A stretch of 64,000 nucleotides of DNA from Streptomyces sp. CB01373 (GCF_002803075.1 NZ_NNBK01000006.1:124001-188000), one strand, 5' to 3'; positions 48,027 through 60,807 are shown, counted from the stretch's first letter. Made by a program: numbers and translations. The notes: a model not told the origin generated them from the letters alone.

Positions 48027-50456
48027 TCAGCTCACCTCGTGCAGGTCCCATACCCATACCCCGCCGGTCCACGTGCCCGGACGGCCCACCAGCTTCGTCA
48101 CCGCGTCCCGCAGCGGTTCCTCGTGCGGCTGGGGTGCCAGCACCAGGACACCGGCGTGCCAGTCGGCGAAGTCCCGCCGCGCCTGGGCCTGCCAGTCCTT
48201 GCCGATGGCCGGTACGGACCCGGTGTAGCTCACGTCCCGCAGCAGGTTGGAGGTGTAGCGGGGAACGGCGCCGTAGATGCCGACGCGGTCGGGGCCGTAG
48301 GGGCCGTTGAAGTAGCCGCCGGGCAGCTTGAAGCCGAGGTGGGCCGCGGTCTGCCAGTGCAGGGCCTCCGCGTTGCCCGGGTCGGGCAGCGGGATCGGCA
48401 CCAGGGACTCGCCGTCGCGGACGTAGGACTTCCACTGGCCGGCCGTGATGAACTCCGGCACCGGGGCGCGGTCCTCGGCCTTCAGCGGCGCCGGGACCAG
48501 CGGCAGCAGCGCGAGACAGACGGCCAGCAGGCCGCCGTAGAGCGTGCCGACGCGGCCGGTGGCGGTGATCCTGGCGACTGCGATCGCCAGCAGCATGCCC
48601 AGCGCCGGGGCGCAGATCATCGCCACGCGCCCCTCGATGACCGATTCGAACAGCGGCAGATGCGCGAGCGGCGCCCACGGGCCGGGGTAGACCGTATCGG
48701 TCAGCGGGACGCGGAACTTCGGGCCCAGGGACAGCAGGGCCGCGGCGGCCGTCGTGACCGCCAGCGCCTTCACCAGCGCGTGCTCCCACAGCCGTACGGC
48801 GATGCCGAAGGCGAGCAGGAGCAGCGGCCAGCCGTAGAAGGCGTTCTGCTCCGTGGGGTTCAGGGAGAGCGCGTTCGCCTTCTGGGCGTCGCCCGCGAAC
48901 AGGGAGCGCTCGGCGAACGAGATCAGGGCGAGCGGGCTGTTGCCGGCGTTGTCGCCGTGCAGCACGCTCTTGTAGCTCTGCGGGCCCGCGAACTGCCAGT
49001 ACAGCGGGTAGGCGACGATCGGCAGGCACACCGCCGCGGCGATCAGCAGTCCCTTCAGCAGGGGCCGCCAGGCCGCCCGCGCGACCTCTCGGCGGACGAG
49101 CCCGTACGCGGCGGCGAACAGGGCCATGCCGATCGCGGCGAGCAGCAGCGGCTCCTCGCCGAGGAAGATCTGGTACGCCGTCATCAGCCCGAGCACGATC
49201 CCGTCCCGCCGCACCCGGGCGCCCTCGGCCAGGCGCAGCGCCCGGTCGACGATCAGCGGGATCATGAACAGGATCACGAAGTTCGGGTGCGCGTTGGCGT
49301 GGCTGACCATCGGCGGGGCGAAGGCGGCCAGGCAGGCGCCGGTGAAGGCCGCGCCCCGGTGCCGTACGACCCGTTTGACGATCAGCCAGTACCAGGCGGC
49401 CGCGGTGGCCGCGAGCCCCAGGGTCATGCAGACGCTCAGCGAGAGCGCCGGACCGAAGGCCAGCGTGAGCGGGGCGAAGGGGACGGACATCCCGAGCATG
49501 ACCGTGTTGGCCATGAGGTTCACGCCGTCCGGGAAGTTCTGGAGGTCGGTGAACAGGGGGGTGCGCAGATGGGCGACGCTGTCGGCGGTGACCGCGAAGA
49601 ACCACTCCCACTGGTTCTGGTCCTGGAGGGAGTCGGGGAGGTAGCGGTGGCCGGGGTCGAAGAGGCGGCCCGAGTAGAGGGTGACCGCCATCAGCAGGAA
49701 CAGCGCGCCGGCGAACAGGTCGGCCGGGCGGACGGAGCGGGCCTTGAGCCGGCCCAGTTCGGCGAGGACCCGGAGGTAGTCCAGCGGGGCGACCTTCGAA
49801 CCGGACTGGTGGGCCCAGCGGACCGGCACCTCGGCCACCGGCCAGTCACGGCGGCGGAAGTGCTGGAGGACCTCCACGTCTATGCCCCAGCCGCTCAGCC
49901 TGGAGGCGGCGAAGGCCTCGCGGGCTTGGTCGCCCTCGAAGAGTTTGAAGCCGCACTGGGTGTCGCGGATGCCGGGCACCGCGACCCGCCGTATCAGGAA
50001 GTTCCCCGCGCGGCCCAGCAGTTCGCGCACCCGGTGCTGGCGTCTGGCTATCGTCGCGCCCGGCACCGAGCGGGACCCGATCGCGGCCGCGCCGCCCTCG
50101 CCGAGCGCCTTGTCGAGCTGTTCCAGTTCCTCGATGGGGGCGGCCAGGTCCGCGTCGGTGACCAGCACCCGGCGGCCGTGGGTGGCGGCCACCCCGAGGC
50201 GCAGGGCGTGGCCCTTGCCGCGGTTGCGGTCGCCGGCGACCAGCCGGACACGCGGGTCCCGGCGGTCCGTGACGAGGCCGCCGGTGCCGTCGGTGGAACC
50301 GTCGTCGGCGACGACGACCTCCCACGAGCCGAAGCGGTCCTCGTGCTCGGCCAGATACGCGGTGACCGCGTCGAGGGTGGGGCCGAGGCGCCGTTCCTCG
50401 TTGTAGGCCGGGATGACGACGGACAGGTCGACGGTCCCGGTGACGGTCCCGCTCAT
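48027..50456 (-). CDS. GT2 glycosyltransferase fused to polytopic membrane domain
   Basis: 809 residues. Residues 1-235 form a polyprenyl-phosphate (DPM1/ALG5-like) GT2 domain: LSVVIPAYNEERRLGPTL, VVVADDGSTDGT, GKGHALRLGVAAT, VLVTDADLAAPIEEL, and RDTQCGFKLFEG with the product-side motif. Residues 250-650 hold about ten membrane helices, followed by a 150-residue domain resembling the periplasmic part of large GT-C-like proteins. It may make a lipid-linked sugar and transfer it to an outside acceptor. The ATG overlaps the GntR gene stop. Confidence 0.85.
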   Translation of the reverse strand: MSGTVTGTVDLSVVIPAYNEERRLGPTLDAVTAYLAEHEDRFGSWEVVVADDGSTDGTGGLVTDRRDPRVRLVAGDRNRGKGHALRLGVAATHGRRVLVTDADLAAPIEELEQLDKALGEGGAAAIGSRSVPGATIARRQHRVRELLGRAGNFLIRRVAVPGIRDTQCGFKLFEGDQAREAFAASRLSGWGIDVEVLQHFRRRDWPVAEVPVRWAHQSGSKVAPLDYLRVLAELGRLKARSVRPADLFAGALFLLMAVTLYSGRLFDPGHRYLPDSLQDQNQWEWFFAVTADSVAHLRTPLFTDLQNFPDGVNLMANTVMLGMSVPFAPLTLAFGPALSLSVCMTLGLAATAAAWYWLIVKRVVRHRGAAFTGACLAAFAPPMVSHANAHPNFVILFMIPLIVDRALRLAEGARVRRDGIVLGLMTAYQIFLGEEPLLLAAIGMALFAAAYGLVRREVARAAWRPLLKGLLIAAAVCLPIVAYPLYWQFAGPQSYKSVLHGDNAGNSPLALISFAERSLFAGDAQKANALSLNPTEQNAFYGWPLLLLAFGIAVRLWEHALVKALAVTTAAAALLSLGPKFRVPLTDTVYPGPWAPLAHLPLFESVIEGRVAMICAPALGMLLAIAVARITATGRVGTLYGGLLAVCLALLPLVPAPLKAEDRAPVPEFITAGQWKSYVRDGESLVPIPLPDPGNAEALHWQTAAHLGFKLPGGYFNGPYGPDRVGIYGAVPRYTSNLLRDVSYTGSVPAIGKDWQAQARRDFADWHAGVLVLAPQPHEEPLRDAVTKLVGRPGTWTGGVWVWDLHEVS

Positions 50457-51154
50457 GCGGTGGCCAGCCGCTCGACGAGAGCCAGGTCGTGCGCGTTGTA
50501 CGCGGCGACGATCGCCCGGGCGGCCGGGGCGTCGCCCCTCGCCATGGCGTCGACGAGTTCGGTGTGGGAGGACCACAGCAGGCCGCGCAGATCGCCGCGG
50601 CGGCGCAGGTGCTGCACCGCGCACACCCAGAACTGCACGCGCAGCCGGTTGAGGAAGTCGGAGAGGTACGGGTTGCCGAACAGGGCGCCGAGCTCCCGCC
50701 AGAACCGCAGGTCGTAGCCGATCAGGACGGTCAGGTCGCCGGCGGTGGCCGCGCGCTGGGCCTCCTCGCCGCGCCGCCGCACCCCGGTGAGCGTGGCCTT
50801 GACGTAGGGGTCGTCGGACCGGCGGAACTCCTGGGGCGCCGAGACGGCGGCCTGGAACATGCCGTCGGTGATCAGCGCACGGGCCTTGATCATGTCGTAG
50901 AGGTCGTGCAGCGAGTACTCGCGCACATGGAAGCCGCGGTGCTGGTCGGCCTCCAGCAGGCCCTGCGCGGACAGGTCGACGAGCGCCTCGCGCACCGGGG
51001 TCGCGGACACCCCGTACTGCTCGGCTATCTCCTTGACCGTGAACTCCTGCCCCGGCTGGAGCCGCCCGGCCAGCACCTCGTCCCGGAGCGCGTCCGCGAT
51101 CTGCTGCCGCAGGGTGCTGCGCGTCACGGCGCCGTTGCCGCTGATGCCGGGCAT
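50453..51154 (-). CDS. GntR family regulator (FadR/FCD subgroup)
   Basis: 233 residues from the ATG at 51154 (AGGAGACGCC upstream); a longer frame exists but adds only unstructured residues. HTH: LRQQIADALRDEVLAGRLQPGQEFTVKEIAEQYGVSATPVREALVDLSAQGLL. The C-terminal all-helical FCD domain (LYDMIKARALITDGMFQAAV; LRFWRELGALFGNPYLSDFLNRL; HTELVDAMARGD) binds small organic acids in relatives. It lies between an aminotransferase gene and a GT gene on the same strand. Confidence 0.92.
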   Translation of the reverse strand: MPGISGNGAVTRSTLRQQIADALRDEVLAGRLQPGQEFTVKEIAEQYGVSATPVREALVDLSAQGLLEADQHRGFHVREYSLHDLYDMIKARALITDGMFQAAVSAPQEFRRSDDPYVKATLTGVRRRGEEAQRAATAGDLTVLIGYDLRFWRELGALFGNPYLSDFLNRLRVQFWVCAVQHLRRRGDLRGLLWSSHTELVDAMARGDAPAARAIVAAYNAHDLALVERLATA

Positions 51155-51265
51155 GGTCGGGGCGTCTCCTTGCGCGTGCGGGTGGCGTACTCGTACGTCC
51201 ATGTCTACGAGCACGCCACCTTACGCGTTCGCGATGCCTCCGAATCCGGCTCGTCGCGGCCCGTG

Positions 51266-52624
51266 CTACTGCACGGTGTGCTCGTCGGCCACGGCCAGCG
51301 CGGTGTCCAGCGCCGCCAGGCCCTCCTTCAGCTCGGCCTCGGTCGCGTTGCACGGCGGGACGACGTGCGTGCGGTTCATGTTGATGAAGGGCCACAGGCC
51401 GTTCGCCTTCGCGGCGGCGCCGAAGGCCGCCATGGGGGCGTTCGCCTCACCGGCCGCGTTGTACGGCACCAGCGGCTCGCGGGTCTCGCGGTTCCTCACC
51501 AGTTCAAGGGCCCAGAACATGCCGGTGCCGCGCACCTCGCCGACGCTCGGGTGCCGTTCGGCCAGCTCGCGCAGGCCCGGCTCCACGACCTCGGCGCCGA
51601 GCCGCTTGGCGTTCTCGACGACGCCCTCCTCGGCCATCACGTTGATCGTCGCGACGGCCGCCGCGCACGCCAGCGGGTGCCCGGAGTACGTCAGGCCGCC
51701 GGGGTAGGCCCGCTTGCCGAAGGTCTCCGCGATCTTCCCGGAGATGGCGACGCCGCCCAGCGGCACGTATCCCGAGTTCACGCCCTTGGCGAAGGTCATC
51801 AGGTCCGGCACGACGTCGAAGAGGTCCGCCGCGAACCACTCACCGGTACGCCCGAAGCCGGCCATGACCTCGTCCAGGACGAAGACGATCCCGTACTTGT
51901 CGCACAGCTCGCGCACCCCGGCCAGGTAGCCGGGCGGAGGCACCATGATCCCGGCGGTGCCGGGGATGGTCTCCAGGATGATCGCGGCGATGGTCGCCGG
52001 GCCCTCGAAGGCGATCGTCGCCTCCAGGTGCTCGAGGGCCCGCGCGCACTCCTGCTCCTCGGTCTCGGCGTAGAACCGGGAGCGGTAAAGGAACGGTGCC
52101 CAGAAGTGCACCACACCCGCCGAGCCGGCGTCCGACGCCCAGCGCCGCGGGTCGCCGGTGATGTTGATGGCCTGCTGCGTGCCGCCGTGGTACGAGCGGT
52201 ACGCCGAGAGCACCTTGGGGCGCCCGGTGTGCAGCCGTGCCATGCGCACCGCGTGCTCGACGGCGTCCGCGCCGCCGTTGGTGAAGAAGATCTTGTCCAG
52301 GTCGCCCGGTGTCCGCTCGGCGATCAGCCGCGCCGCCTCGGACCTCGCCTCGATGGCGAACGCCGGCGCGAACGTGGCCAGGGTGGCGGCCTGCTCCTGT
52401 ATCGCGGCGACGACCTTGGGGTGCTGGTAGCCGATGTTGGTGAAGACGAGTCCGCTGGTGAAGTCCAGGAAACGCTTGCCGTCGTAGTCCCAGAAGTAGG
52501 ACCCTTCGGCACCGGCCACGGCCGGCGGGTCGATGAGGTCCTGGGCGGACCAGGAGTGGAACACGTGCGCCCGGTCCGCGGCCTTGACGACTGCGCCGGC
52601 TTCGGGATTCGGCTGAGGGGTCAT
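51266..52624 (-). CDS. Class III aminotransferase (omega-amino acid type)
   Basis: 452 residues. PLP fold type I, subgroup II: GSYFWDYDGKRFLDFTSGLVFTNIGYQHPKVV, FFTNGGADAVEHAVRMAR, SYHGGTQQAINITGD, VLDEVMAGFGRTGEWFA with the PLP Asp, PDLMTFAKGVNSGYVPLGGV with the PLP Lys, and GLTYSGHPLACAAAVATI. Relatives use beta-alanine, taurine or putrescine-like amines with pyruvate. The GntR gene just downstream may control it. The ATG at 52624 gives MTPQPNPEAG; an upstream ATG lacks a ribosome site. Confidence 0.92.
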   Translation of the reverse strand: MTPQPNPEAGAVVKAADRAHVFHSWSAQDLIDPPAVAGAEGSYFWDYDGKRFLDFTSGLVFTNIGYQHPKVVAAIQEQAATLATFAPAFAIEARSEAARLIAERTPGDLDKIFFTNGGADAVEHAVRMARLHTGRPKVLSAYRSYHGGTQQAINITGDPRRWASDAGSAGVVHFWAPFLYRSRFYAETEEQECARALEHLEATIAFEGPATIAAIILETIPGTAGIMVPPPGYLAGVRELCDKYGIVFVLDEVMAGFGRTGEWFAADLFDVVPDLMTFAKGVNSGYVPLGGVAISGKIAETFGKRAYPGGLTYSGHPLACAAAVATINVMAEEGVVENAKRLGAEVVEPGLRELAERHPSVGEVRGTGMFWALELVRNRETREPLVPYNAAGEANAPMAAFGAAAKANGLWPFINMNRTHVVPPCNATEAELKEGLAALDTALAVADEHTVQ

Positions 52625-52840
52625 GCGGCCGAGGGTAAACGGCATGGGCGGGGGCGCGACATCGGCGCCCTGTCTGTGGACGCGGGGTTTTAGCGACAGG
52701 TTGTCGGGAGGGGGGCCGCGCGGGTCGGACCTGTTACGGAACCGTAGACGCCGGGTCGCCCGGCCGTCCGGGCCGCCGCACTATTCTCGGTCTGACGCAC
52801 AGGAGCCGTATCGGGGGATATCGGGGGAGGCGGTTCGGCG

Positions 52841-55189
<2,349 letters not shown>

Positions 55190-55195
55190 CCGGAG

Positions 55196-55945
55196 TCAGC
55201 GTGGTTCCGGCGGTCGCTGCCGGGGCATGTTCGGCCGTGCGGCGCCCGGCGGCAGCGGCAGGCGCCCGTGCCCGCCACCCGGCTCGGACCGCCCGGCGGC
55301 CCCGGGCCCCGCCGCCTGGAGCCCCATCGGTGCCGAGCCGATACGGAACTCCACCATCCAGTCCGCCGTCTCCGTGCGCACCAGCTCCGTGACGTCCTCC
55401 GAGAACCGCCGCAGCACCCCCAGGCACCGCTCGGCGGCCTCACCGGCCGTCCCCTCCGCGGGGCCCAGGACCTCCCGTACGTTCTCGGACGCCCAGTCGA
55501 ACTGCAGTGCCTGCAACCGGCGCTGCACGGCCTGCGCGGTCGCCACGTCCCGCATCCACCCCGCCGTCACCCCGAAGTACCGGTCGATCCCCACACACGC
55601 CACGCACAGCAGCAGCGCCACATACCCCCACGGCGCCGCGCCCCCGGCCGCCCCGGTCAGATCGAGCAGCGGCAGCGCCGCCCCGGTCACCGCCCCCGCC
55701 GCGGCCCCGACCCGCAGCGCACGGGCCCCGCGCCGCTTCCACATCCGCTCCCCGAGATACCAGGCCACGGTCTGCAGCGCCCCCCGCTCCACCCAGCGGT
55801 ACAGCTCGTCCAGCCGCTGCGCGGGCTCGCCCCAGTCGCCGAGCGGGAACGGCCGCCCGGTCAGATCGCCCGGCCGCAGCCCGGCCGCCCCATCGCCCCG
55901 CCCGTCCTGCGGCGGACGCTCGGGCTGCATCTCCGGCTGACCCAC
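55196..55945 (-). CDS. SLATT/DUF4231-type two-helix membrane protein
   Basis: 249 residues from the GTG at 55945, which follows AGGGAGTGCCGG. Features: DWGEPAQRLDELYRWVERGALQTVAWYLGERMWKRRGARALR, then two membrane helices (VGAAAGAVTGAALPLLDL; WGYVALLLCVACVGIDRYFG), then a helical C-terminus (VQRRLQALQFDW; CLGVLRRFSEDVTELVRTETADWMVEFR). This matches the SLATT fold, which is a pore-forming-type partner in some defence and signalling systems, but no SMODS/SLOG partner is seen here. Convergent with the kinase gene (stops 6 bp apart). Confidence 0.72.
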   Translation of the reverse strand: MGQPEMQPERPPQDGRGDGAAGLRPGDLTGRPFPLGDWGEPAQRLDELYRWVERGALQTVAWYLGERMWKRRGARALRVGAAAGAVTGAALPLLDLTGAAGGAAPWGYVALLLCVACVGIDRYFGVTAGWMRDVATAQAVQRRLQALQFDWASENVREVLGPAEGTAGEAAERCLGVLRRFSEDVTELVRTETADWMVEFRIGSAPMGLQAAGPGAAGRSEPGGGHGRLPLPPGAARPNMPRQRPPEPR

Positions 55946-56200
55946 CCGGCACTCCCTACTGATCACGGTCCGTGACGCTGGCTCACACGCCGGACCCTTC
56001 CTACCCCCCAACGGGTGGCGAGGCGCCGGGGAGCACGGCTTTTCCGCTCGTAAGAGGGCCTTGATCAGGTACAGGGCTCATCCAGGACTCACTCGAAAGA
56101 GTGGCGGGGCGCTGCCTGCCCGGACCACGTAGGCTCGTGCCAGCGGGGAACCGGTCCATCGGCCCCCGCCCGGACAGCCGTACGAGAGCAGGAGCTGATC

Positions 56201-56545
56201 GTGATTCCCGGTGGTGGCCAGCCCAACATGCAGCAGCTGCTCCAGCAGGCCCAGAAGATGCAGCAGGACCTTCAGAGGGCCCAGGAGGAGCTGGCGCGGA
56301 CCGAGGTCGACGGGCAGGCGGGCGGCGGTCTGGTGAAGGCCACCGTCACCGGCGCCGGCGAGCTGCGCGCGCTGAAGATCGACCCCAAGGCGGTGGACCC
56401 GGAGGACACCGAGACCCTCGCCGACCTGATCATCGCCGCCGTCCAGGCGGCCAACGAGAACGCCCAGACCCTCCAGCAGCAGAAGCTCGGTCCGCTGGCC
56501 CAGGGCCTGGGCGGCGGCACCGGAATCCCCGGGCTGCCTTTCTGA
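56201..56545 (+). CDS. ybaB: YbaB/EbfC nucleoid-associated protein
   Basis: 114 residues, GTG start after [90 protein letters not shown] is the complete EbfC fold; the Gly-rich tail is [13 protein letters not shown]. Dimers bind DNA. Next to recR, the usual bacterial order, 58 bp before it. Confidence 0.95.
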   Translation: MIPGGGQPNMQQLLQQAQKMQQDLQRAQEELARTEVDGQAGGGLVKATVTGAGELRALKIDPKAVDPEDTETLADLIIAAVQAANENAQTLQQQKLGPLAQGLGGGTGIPGLPF

Positions 56546-56603
56546 GACGGCCGCCGGGCAACTACCGTACGTACCGAAGCGATCCAGGAAGGGCGGCAGT
56601 CCG

Positions 56604-57203
56604 TTGTACGAAGGCGTGGTCCAGGACCTCATCGACGAGCTCGGGCGGCTGCCCGGCGTCGGTCCCAAGAGCGCGCAGCGGATCGCCTTCCACATCCTCC
56701 AGGCGGAACCGGCGGACGTACGGCGGCTCGCCCAGGCCCTGCTCGAGGTGAAGGCGAAGGTCCGCTTCTGCGCGACCTGCGGCAACGTCGCGCAGGAGGA
56801 GCTGTGCGGGATCTGCCGCGACAGCCGCCGCGACCTCTCGGTCATCTGCGTGGTCGAGGAGCCGAAGGACGTCGTCGCCATCGAGCGCACCCGTGAGTTC
56901 CGCGGCCGTTACCACGTCCTCGGCGGGGCGATCAGCCCCATCGAGGGCGTCGGCCCGGACGACCTGCGCATCCGGGAACTCCTGGCCCGTCTGGCGGACG
57001 GCACGGTCACCGAGCTGATCCTGGCCACGGACCCGAATCTCGAAGGCGAGGCGACGGCGACGTACCTCGCCCGCATGATCAAGCCCATGGGCCTGAAGGT
57101 CACCCGCCTGGCCAGCGGCCTCCCGGTGGGCGGTGACCTGGAATACGCGGACGAGGTCACTCTCGGCCGCGCCTTCGAGGGGAGACGACTCCTAGATGTC
57201 TGA
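56604..57203 (+). CDS. recR: Recombination protein RecR
   Basis: 199 residues, TTG start. The HhH segment is [24 protein letters not shown], the zinc finger [18 protein letters not shown], and the TOPRIM domain [41 protein letters not shown] with [19 protein letters not shown]. It works with RecF/RecO to load RecA. The last 8 bp overlap the next gene. Confidence 0.97.
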   Translation: MYEGVVQDLIDELGRLPGVGPKSAQRIAFHILQAEPADVRRLAQALLEVKAKVRFCATCGNVAQEELCGICRDSRRDLSVICVVEEPKDVVAIERTREFRGRYHVLGGAISPIEGVGPDDLRIRELLARLADGTVTELILATDPNLEGEATATYLARMIKPMGLKVTRLASGLPVGGDLEYADEVTLGRAFEGRRLLDV

Positions 57204-57855
57204 CGCCACGCTGCACGCCACCAGCCAGAACCCGGACGACTTCGCGGTCCAGATCGCCGACCAGGTGGAGAGCTTCCTGGTCGCGGTCACCGAGGTCGCC
57301 AAGGGCGACGAGCCGGACTCGGCGGTGCCCTTCCTGCTGCTGGAGGTCTCCCAGCTGATGCTGGCCGGCGGCCGGCTCGGCGCGCACGAGGACATCGTCC
57401 CCGACGAGCGCTACGAACCCGACCCCGGTCCGGAGCCGGACGTGGACCAGCTCCGCGAGAACCTCGCGCGCCTGCTGGAGCCGATCGACGTCTACTCCGA
57501 GGTCTTCGACCCCTACGAGCCGCGCCGGGCGCCCGTGCCGGCCCGTATCTCCGACGACCTGGCGGACGTCATGGCCGACCTGCGGCACGGCATGGCCCAC
57601 TACCGCGCGGGCCGCACCACCGAGGCCCTGTGGTGGTGGCAGTTCTCCTACTTCTCCAACTGGGGTTCCACGGCCTCCGCCACCCTGCGCGCCCTGCAGT
57701 CCCTGGTCGCCCACGTCCGCCTCAACCAGCCCCTGGAGGAGCTGGACGGCCTGGACACCGACCAGGGCATGGGCGACGAGACCCTGGAGTTCGAGGCCGG
57801 CAAGGTCATGGCACAGGAGATCGCGGACCCACTGGGCCTGCGCCGCGCGCGCTGA
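57196..57855 (+). CDS. DUF5063 family protein
   Basis: 219 residues, coupled to recR (8-bp overlap). [57 protein letters not shown] starts it, and then [51 protein letters not shown]. It is mostly helical and acidic, with no membrane helix. Typical recR neighbour in actinobacteria, function unknown. Confidence 0.88.
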   Translation: MSDATLHATSQNPDDFAVQIADQVESFLVAVTEVAKGDEPDSAVPFLLLEVSQLMLAGGRLGAHEDIVPDERYEPDPGPEPDVDQLRENLARLLEPIDVYSEVFDPYEPRRAPVPARISDDLADVMADLRHGMAHYRAGRTTEALWWWQFSYFSNWGSTASATLRALQSLVAHVRLNQPLEELDGLDTDQGMGDETLEFEAGKVMAQEIADPLGLRRAR

Positions 57856-57945
57856 GCGCCCGGTGTGACGCGGCGCACTTTCCGAGTGGCGTTCCGGTCC
57901 CTGGGCATGAGCCGTCTGACCAGCGGGCGCCGGGCATCTCACCAT

Positions 57946-57984
57946 GCGATATCGCGAATGGGAAATTCGGACGCTCGATAGACT
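57946..57984 (+). promoter_or_regulatory. Promoter/operator candidate before ask
   Basis: The palindrome GCGATATCGC (57946-57955) lies about 23 bp before TAGACT (57979-57984), a -10 candidate, and 60 bp separate that from the ask start. This suggests transcription of ask-asd starts here with a possible operator. Inferred from position. Confidence 0.35.
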
Positions 57985-58043
57985 GAGCCGACCGCACCGC
58001 GTATGCGCGAGTGCGATGGACACGGACTGAGCGAGGAGCGCAC

Positions 58044-59321
58044 GTGGGCCTTGTCGTGCAGAAGTACGGAGGCTCCTCCGTAGCCGATGCCGAGGGCATC
58101 AAGCGCGTCGCCAAGCGGATCGTGGAAGCCAAGAAGAACGGCAACGACGTGGTTGTCGTGGTTTCCGCGATGGGCGACACGACGGACGAGCTGATCGATC
58201 TCGCCGAGCAGGTTTCCCCGATGCCTGCCGGGCGCGAGCTCGACATGCTGCTGACCGCCGGAGAGCGGATCTCCATGGCCCTGCTGGCCATGGCGATCAA
58301 AAACCTGGGCAACAAGGCCCAGTCGTTCACCGGCAGCCAGGCAGGTGTCATCACCGACTCGGTGCACAACAAAGCCCGGATCATCGACGTCACGCCGGGC
58401 CGCATCCGGACCGCGCTGGACGAGGGCAACATCGCCATCGTCGCCGGTTTCCAGGGCGTCAGCCAGGCGGGCAAGGACATCACCACGCTGGGGCGTGGCG
58501 GGTCCGACACCACCGCCGTGGCGCTCGCCGCCGCCCTCGACGCCGAGGTGTGCGAGATCTACACCGACGTCGACGGCGTGTTCACCGCCGACCCGCGGGT
58601 GGTGGCGAAGGCCCGGAAGATCGACTGGATCTCCTTCGAGGACATGCTGGAGCTGGCCGCGTCCGGCTCCAAGGTGCTGCTCCACCGCTGTGTGGAGTAC
58701 GCGCGCCGGTACAACATCCCGATCCACGTCCGCTCCTCCTTCAGCGGGTTGCAGGGCACGTGGGTCAGCAGCGAGCCGATTCAGCAAGGGGTCAAGAAGG
58801 TGGAGCAGGCCATCATCTCCGGTGTCGCACACGACACCTCCGAGGCCAAGATCACGGTCGTCGGCGTGCCCGACAAGCCCGGCGAGGCCGCGTCCATCTT
58901 CCGTACGATCGCCGATGCCGAGATCAACATCGACATGGTCGTGCAGAACGTGTCCGCCGCCGCCACCGGCCTGACGGACATCTCCTTCACGCTGCCCAAG
59001 GCCGAGGGCCGCAAGGCCATCGACGCGCTGGAGAAGAACCGGGCCGGCATCGGCTTCGACTCCCTGCGCTACGACGACCAGATCGGCAAGATCTCCCTGG
59101 TCGGCGCGGGTATGAAGACCAACCCGGGCGTCACCGCCGACTTCTTCACCGCGCTGTCCGACGCGGGCGTGAACATCGAGCTGATCTCGACCTCCGAGAT
59201 CCGTATCTCGGTCGTCACCCGCCAGGACGACGTGCCGGGGGCCGTGCGCGCCGTGCACAGTGCCTTCGGGCTCGACTCCGACAGCGACGAGGCCGTCGTC
59301 TACGGAGGCACCGGGCGATGA
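58044..59321 (+). CDS. ask: Aspartate kinase
   Basis: 425 residues from GTG at 58044 (GAGGAGCGCAC upstream). It phosphorylates aspartate, the first step to Lys, Thr, Met and diaminopimelate. [23 protein letters not shown] is the family start, then [35 protein letters not shown] loop (read as [14 protein letters not shown]), and [15 protein letters not shown]. Two ACT domains end the chain ([39 protein letters not shown]), giving Lys/Thr feedback control. A GTG near 58799 could start a separate regulatory beta subunit, as in Corynebacterium. Overlaps asd by ATGA. Confidence 0.96.
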   Translation: MGLVVQKYGGSSVADAEGIKRVAKRIVEAKKNGNDVVVVVSAMGDTTDELIDLAEQVSPMPAGRELDMLLTAGERISMALLAMAIKNLGNKAQSFTGSQAGVITDSVHNKARIIDVTPGRIRTALDEGNIAIVAGFQGVSQAGKDITTLGRGGSDTTAVALAAALDAEVCEIYTDVDGVFTADPRVVAKARKIDWISFEDMLELAASGSKVLLHRCVEYARRYNIPIHVRSSFSGLQGTWVSSEPIQQGVKKVEQAIISGVAHDTSEAKITVVGVPDKPGEAASIFRTIADAEINIDMVVQNVSAAATGLTDISFTLPKAEGRKAIDALEKNRAGIGFDSLRYDDQIGKISLVGAGMKTNPGVTADFFTALSDAGVNIELISTSEIRISVVTRQDDVPGAVRAVHSAFGLDSDSDEAVVYGGTGR

Positions 59322-60418
59322 GCGACCGACCGACGCTCGCGGTCGTGGGAGCGACCGGAGCCGTCGGCACGGTCCTGCTCCGGATCCTGTCCCAGCGCGC
59401 GGACATCTGGGGCGACATCCGCCTGCTCGCCCTGCCTGCGGGCTCCCCGGGCTCTCACTCGCGTACGGCGGGAGGGGAGCCCGAGCGCGCGGTCGGCCGC
59501 AGGCTGACCGTGCGCGGCGAGGAGGTCGAGGTGGCCGCGCTCGCCGAGGACGCCTTCGACGGGGTGGACATCGCCCTGTTCGACCTCCCCGACGAGGCCG
59601 CCGCGCACTGGGCGCCGCTCGCCGCCGCCCGGGGCGCGGTGGTGGTCGACAACTCGGGCGCCTTCCGCGCGGATCCGGAGGTGCCGCTCGTGGTGCCCGA
59701 GGTCAACCCGCACGCGGTGCGGCGGCGCCCGCGCGGGATCGTCTCCAGCCCCCACTGCACCACCCTGTCCATGATCGTGGCGCTGGGCGCGCTGCACGCC
59801 GAGTTCGGCCTGCGCGAGCTGGTCCTCTCCTCGTACCAGGCGGTGAGCGGGGCCGGGGACGAGGGCGTGGAGACCCTGCGCCGGCAGCTGTCCCTGGTGG
59901 CGGGCACGGAGCTGGGGACCAGCCCCGGTGACGTGCGGCGGGCCGTCGGGGACGACACCGGTCCGTTCCCGGAGCCGGTGGCGCTGAACGTCGTGCCGTG
60001 GGCCGGGTCGCTGTGCGAGGAGGGCTGGTCCTCGGAGGAGATGAAGCTCCGGGACGAGTCCCGCAAGGTGCTCGGGCTGCCGCGGCTGCCGGTCGCCGTG
60101 ACCTGCGTGCGCGTCCCGGTGGTCACCACGCACTCCCTGACCGTCCACGCCCGCTTCGAGGACGAGGTCACGGTCGGCAGGGCACGGGAGATCCTCGCCA
60201 CAGCGCCCGGCGTGGTGCTCTACGACAACCCGGCCGCGGGCGAGTTCCCCACGCCCGCCGACGTGGTGGGCACCGATCCGACCTGGGTCGGGCGGGTGCG
60301 CCGGGCGCTGGACGATCCCACGGCGCTGGAGTTCTTCGTGTGCGGTGACAACCTGCGCAAGGGCGCGGCGCTGAACATCGCGCAAATCGCGGAGCTGGTG
60401 GCCGCCGAGGCACCGTGA
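59318..60418 (+). CDS. asd: Aspartate-semialdehyde dehydrogenase
   Basis: 366 residues, start overlapping the ask stop. NADPH loop [18 protein letters not shown], then [24 protein letters not shown], the catalytic Cys in [29 protein letters not shown], and [17 protein letters not shown] with the active-site His. The common SNPNCTT motif is altered to SSPHCTT, but the Cys is kept. It reduces aspartyl phosphate to the semialdehyde, in operon with ask. Confidence 0.95.
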   Translation: MSDRPTLAVVGATGAVGTVLLRILSQRADIWGDIRLLALPAGSPGSHSRTAGGEPERAVGRRLTVRGEEVEVAALAEDAFDGVDIALFDLPDEAAAHWAPLAAARGAVVVDNSGAFRADPEVPLVVPEVNPHAVRRRPRGIVSSPHCTTLSMIVALGALHAEFGLRELVLSSYQAVSGAGDEGVETLRRQLSLVAGTELGTSPGDVRRAVGDDTGPFPEPVALNVVPWAGSLCEEGWSSEEMKLRDESRKVLGLPRLPVAVTCVRVPVVTTHSLTVHARFEDEVTVGRAREILATAPGVVLYDNPAAGEFPTPADVVGTDPTWVGRVRRALDDPTALEFFVCGDNLRKGAALNIAQIAELVAAEAP

Positions 60419-60807
60419 CTCCTGTCGCACGGGACCGTCGCCGCCGGAAATACCGTGGCCAGGGGCCTTTCCGTTTGTAGGATCCATGTGAGAATCAAGT
60501 CGGCTGGTGGGCTGGGCCACTTGATCCATGCTGTTCGCTGTTCGGCGGCCGATGATTTGCCTCCCCGTCCTTTGCAACCGCGCGAAGGGCGGGGAGCGTC
60601 TTTGCGGTCGCCCTTCGCGGGCGTGGGGACGCTGCGGGGCGTGGGGACGTTCCGGCGATTCAGGCATAGGGGATGAACGGGACGCATGAGGGCATACGAC
60701 GTGCATTTTGTGCCGCCTGCCACGAGAACGGCGCCGGACGTGTCACCTGGCGCAATCGACTTGCCCGGCACGTACAACCTCAGTGGGGGGAGACGTGTCC
60801 AACTGGC
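60419..60807. other. Non-coding region between asd and sigma factor gene, with inverted repeat
   Basis: 389 bp without a supportable gene. CGCGAAGGGCG (60581-60591) and CGCCCTTCGCG (60609-60619) form an 11-bp stem with a 17-base loop. Two direct copies of GGCGTGGGGACG follow at about 60619 and 60637. A small open frame VSNWRGRG at 60795 has a GGGGGGAG site but overlaps the sigma start out of frame; it might be a leader. Promoters of the sigma gene are expected here. Confidence 0.5.
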
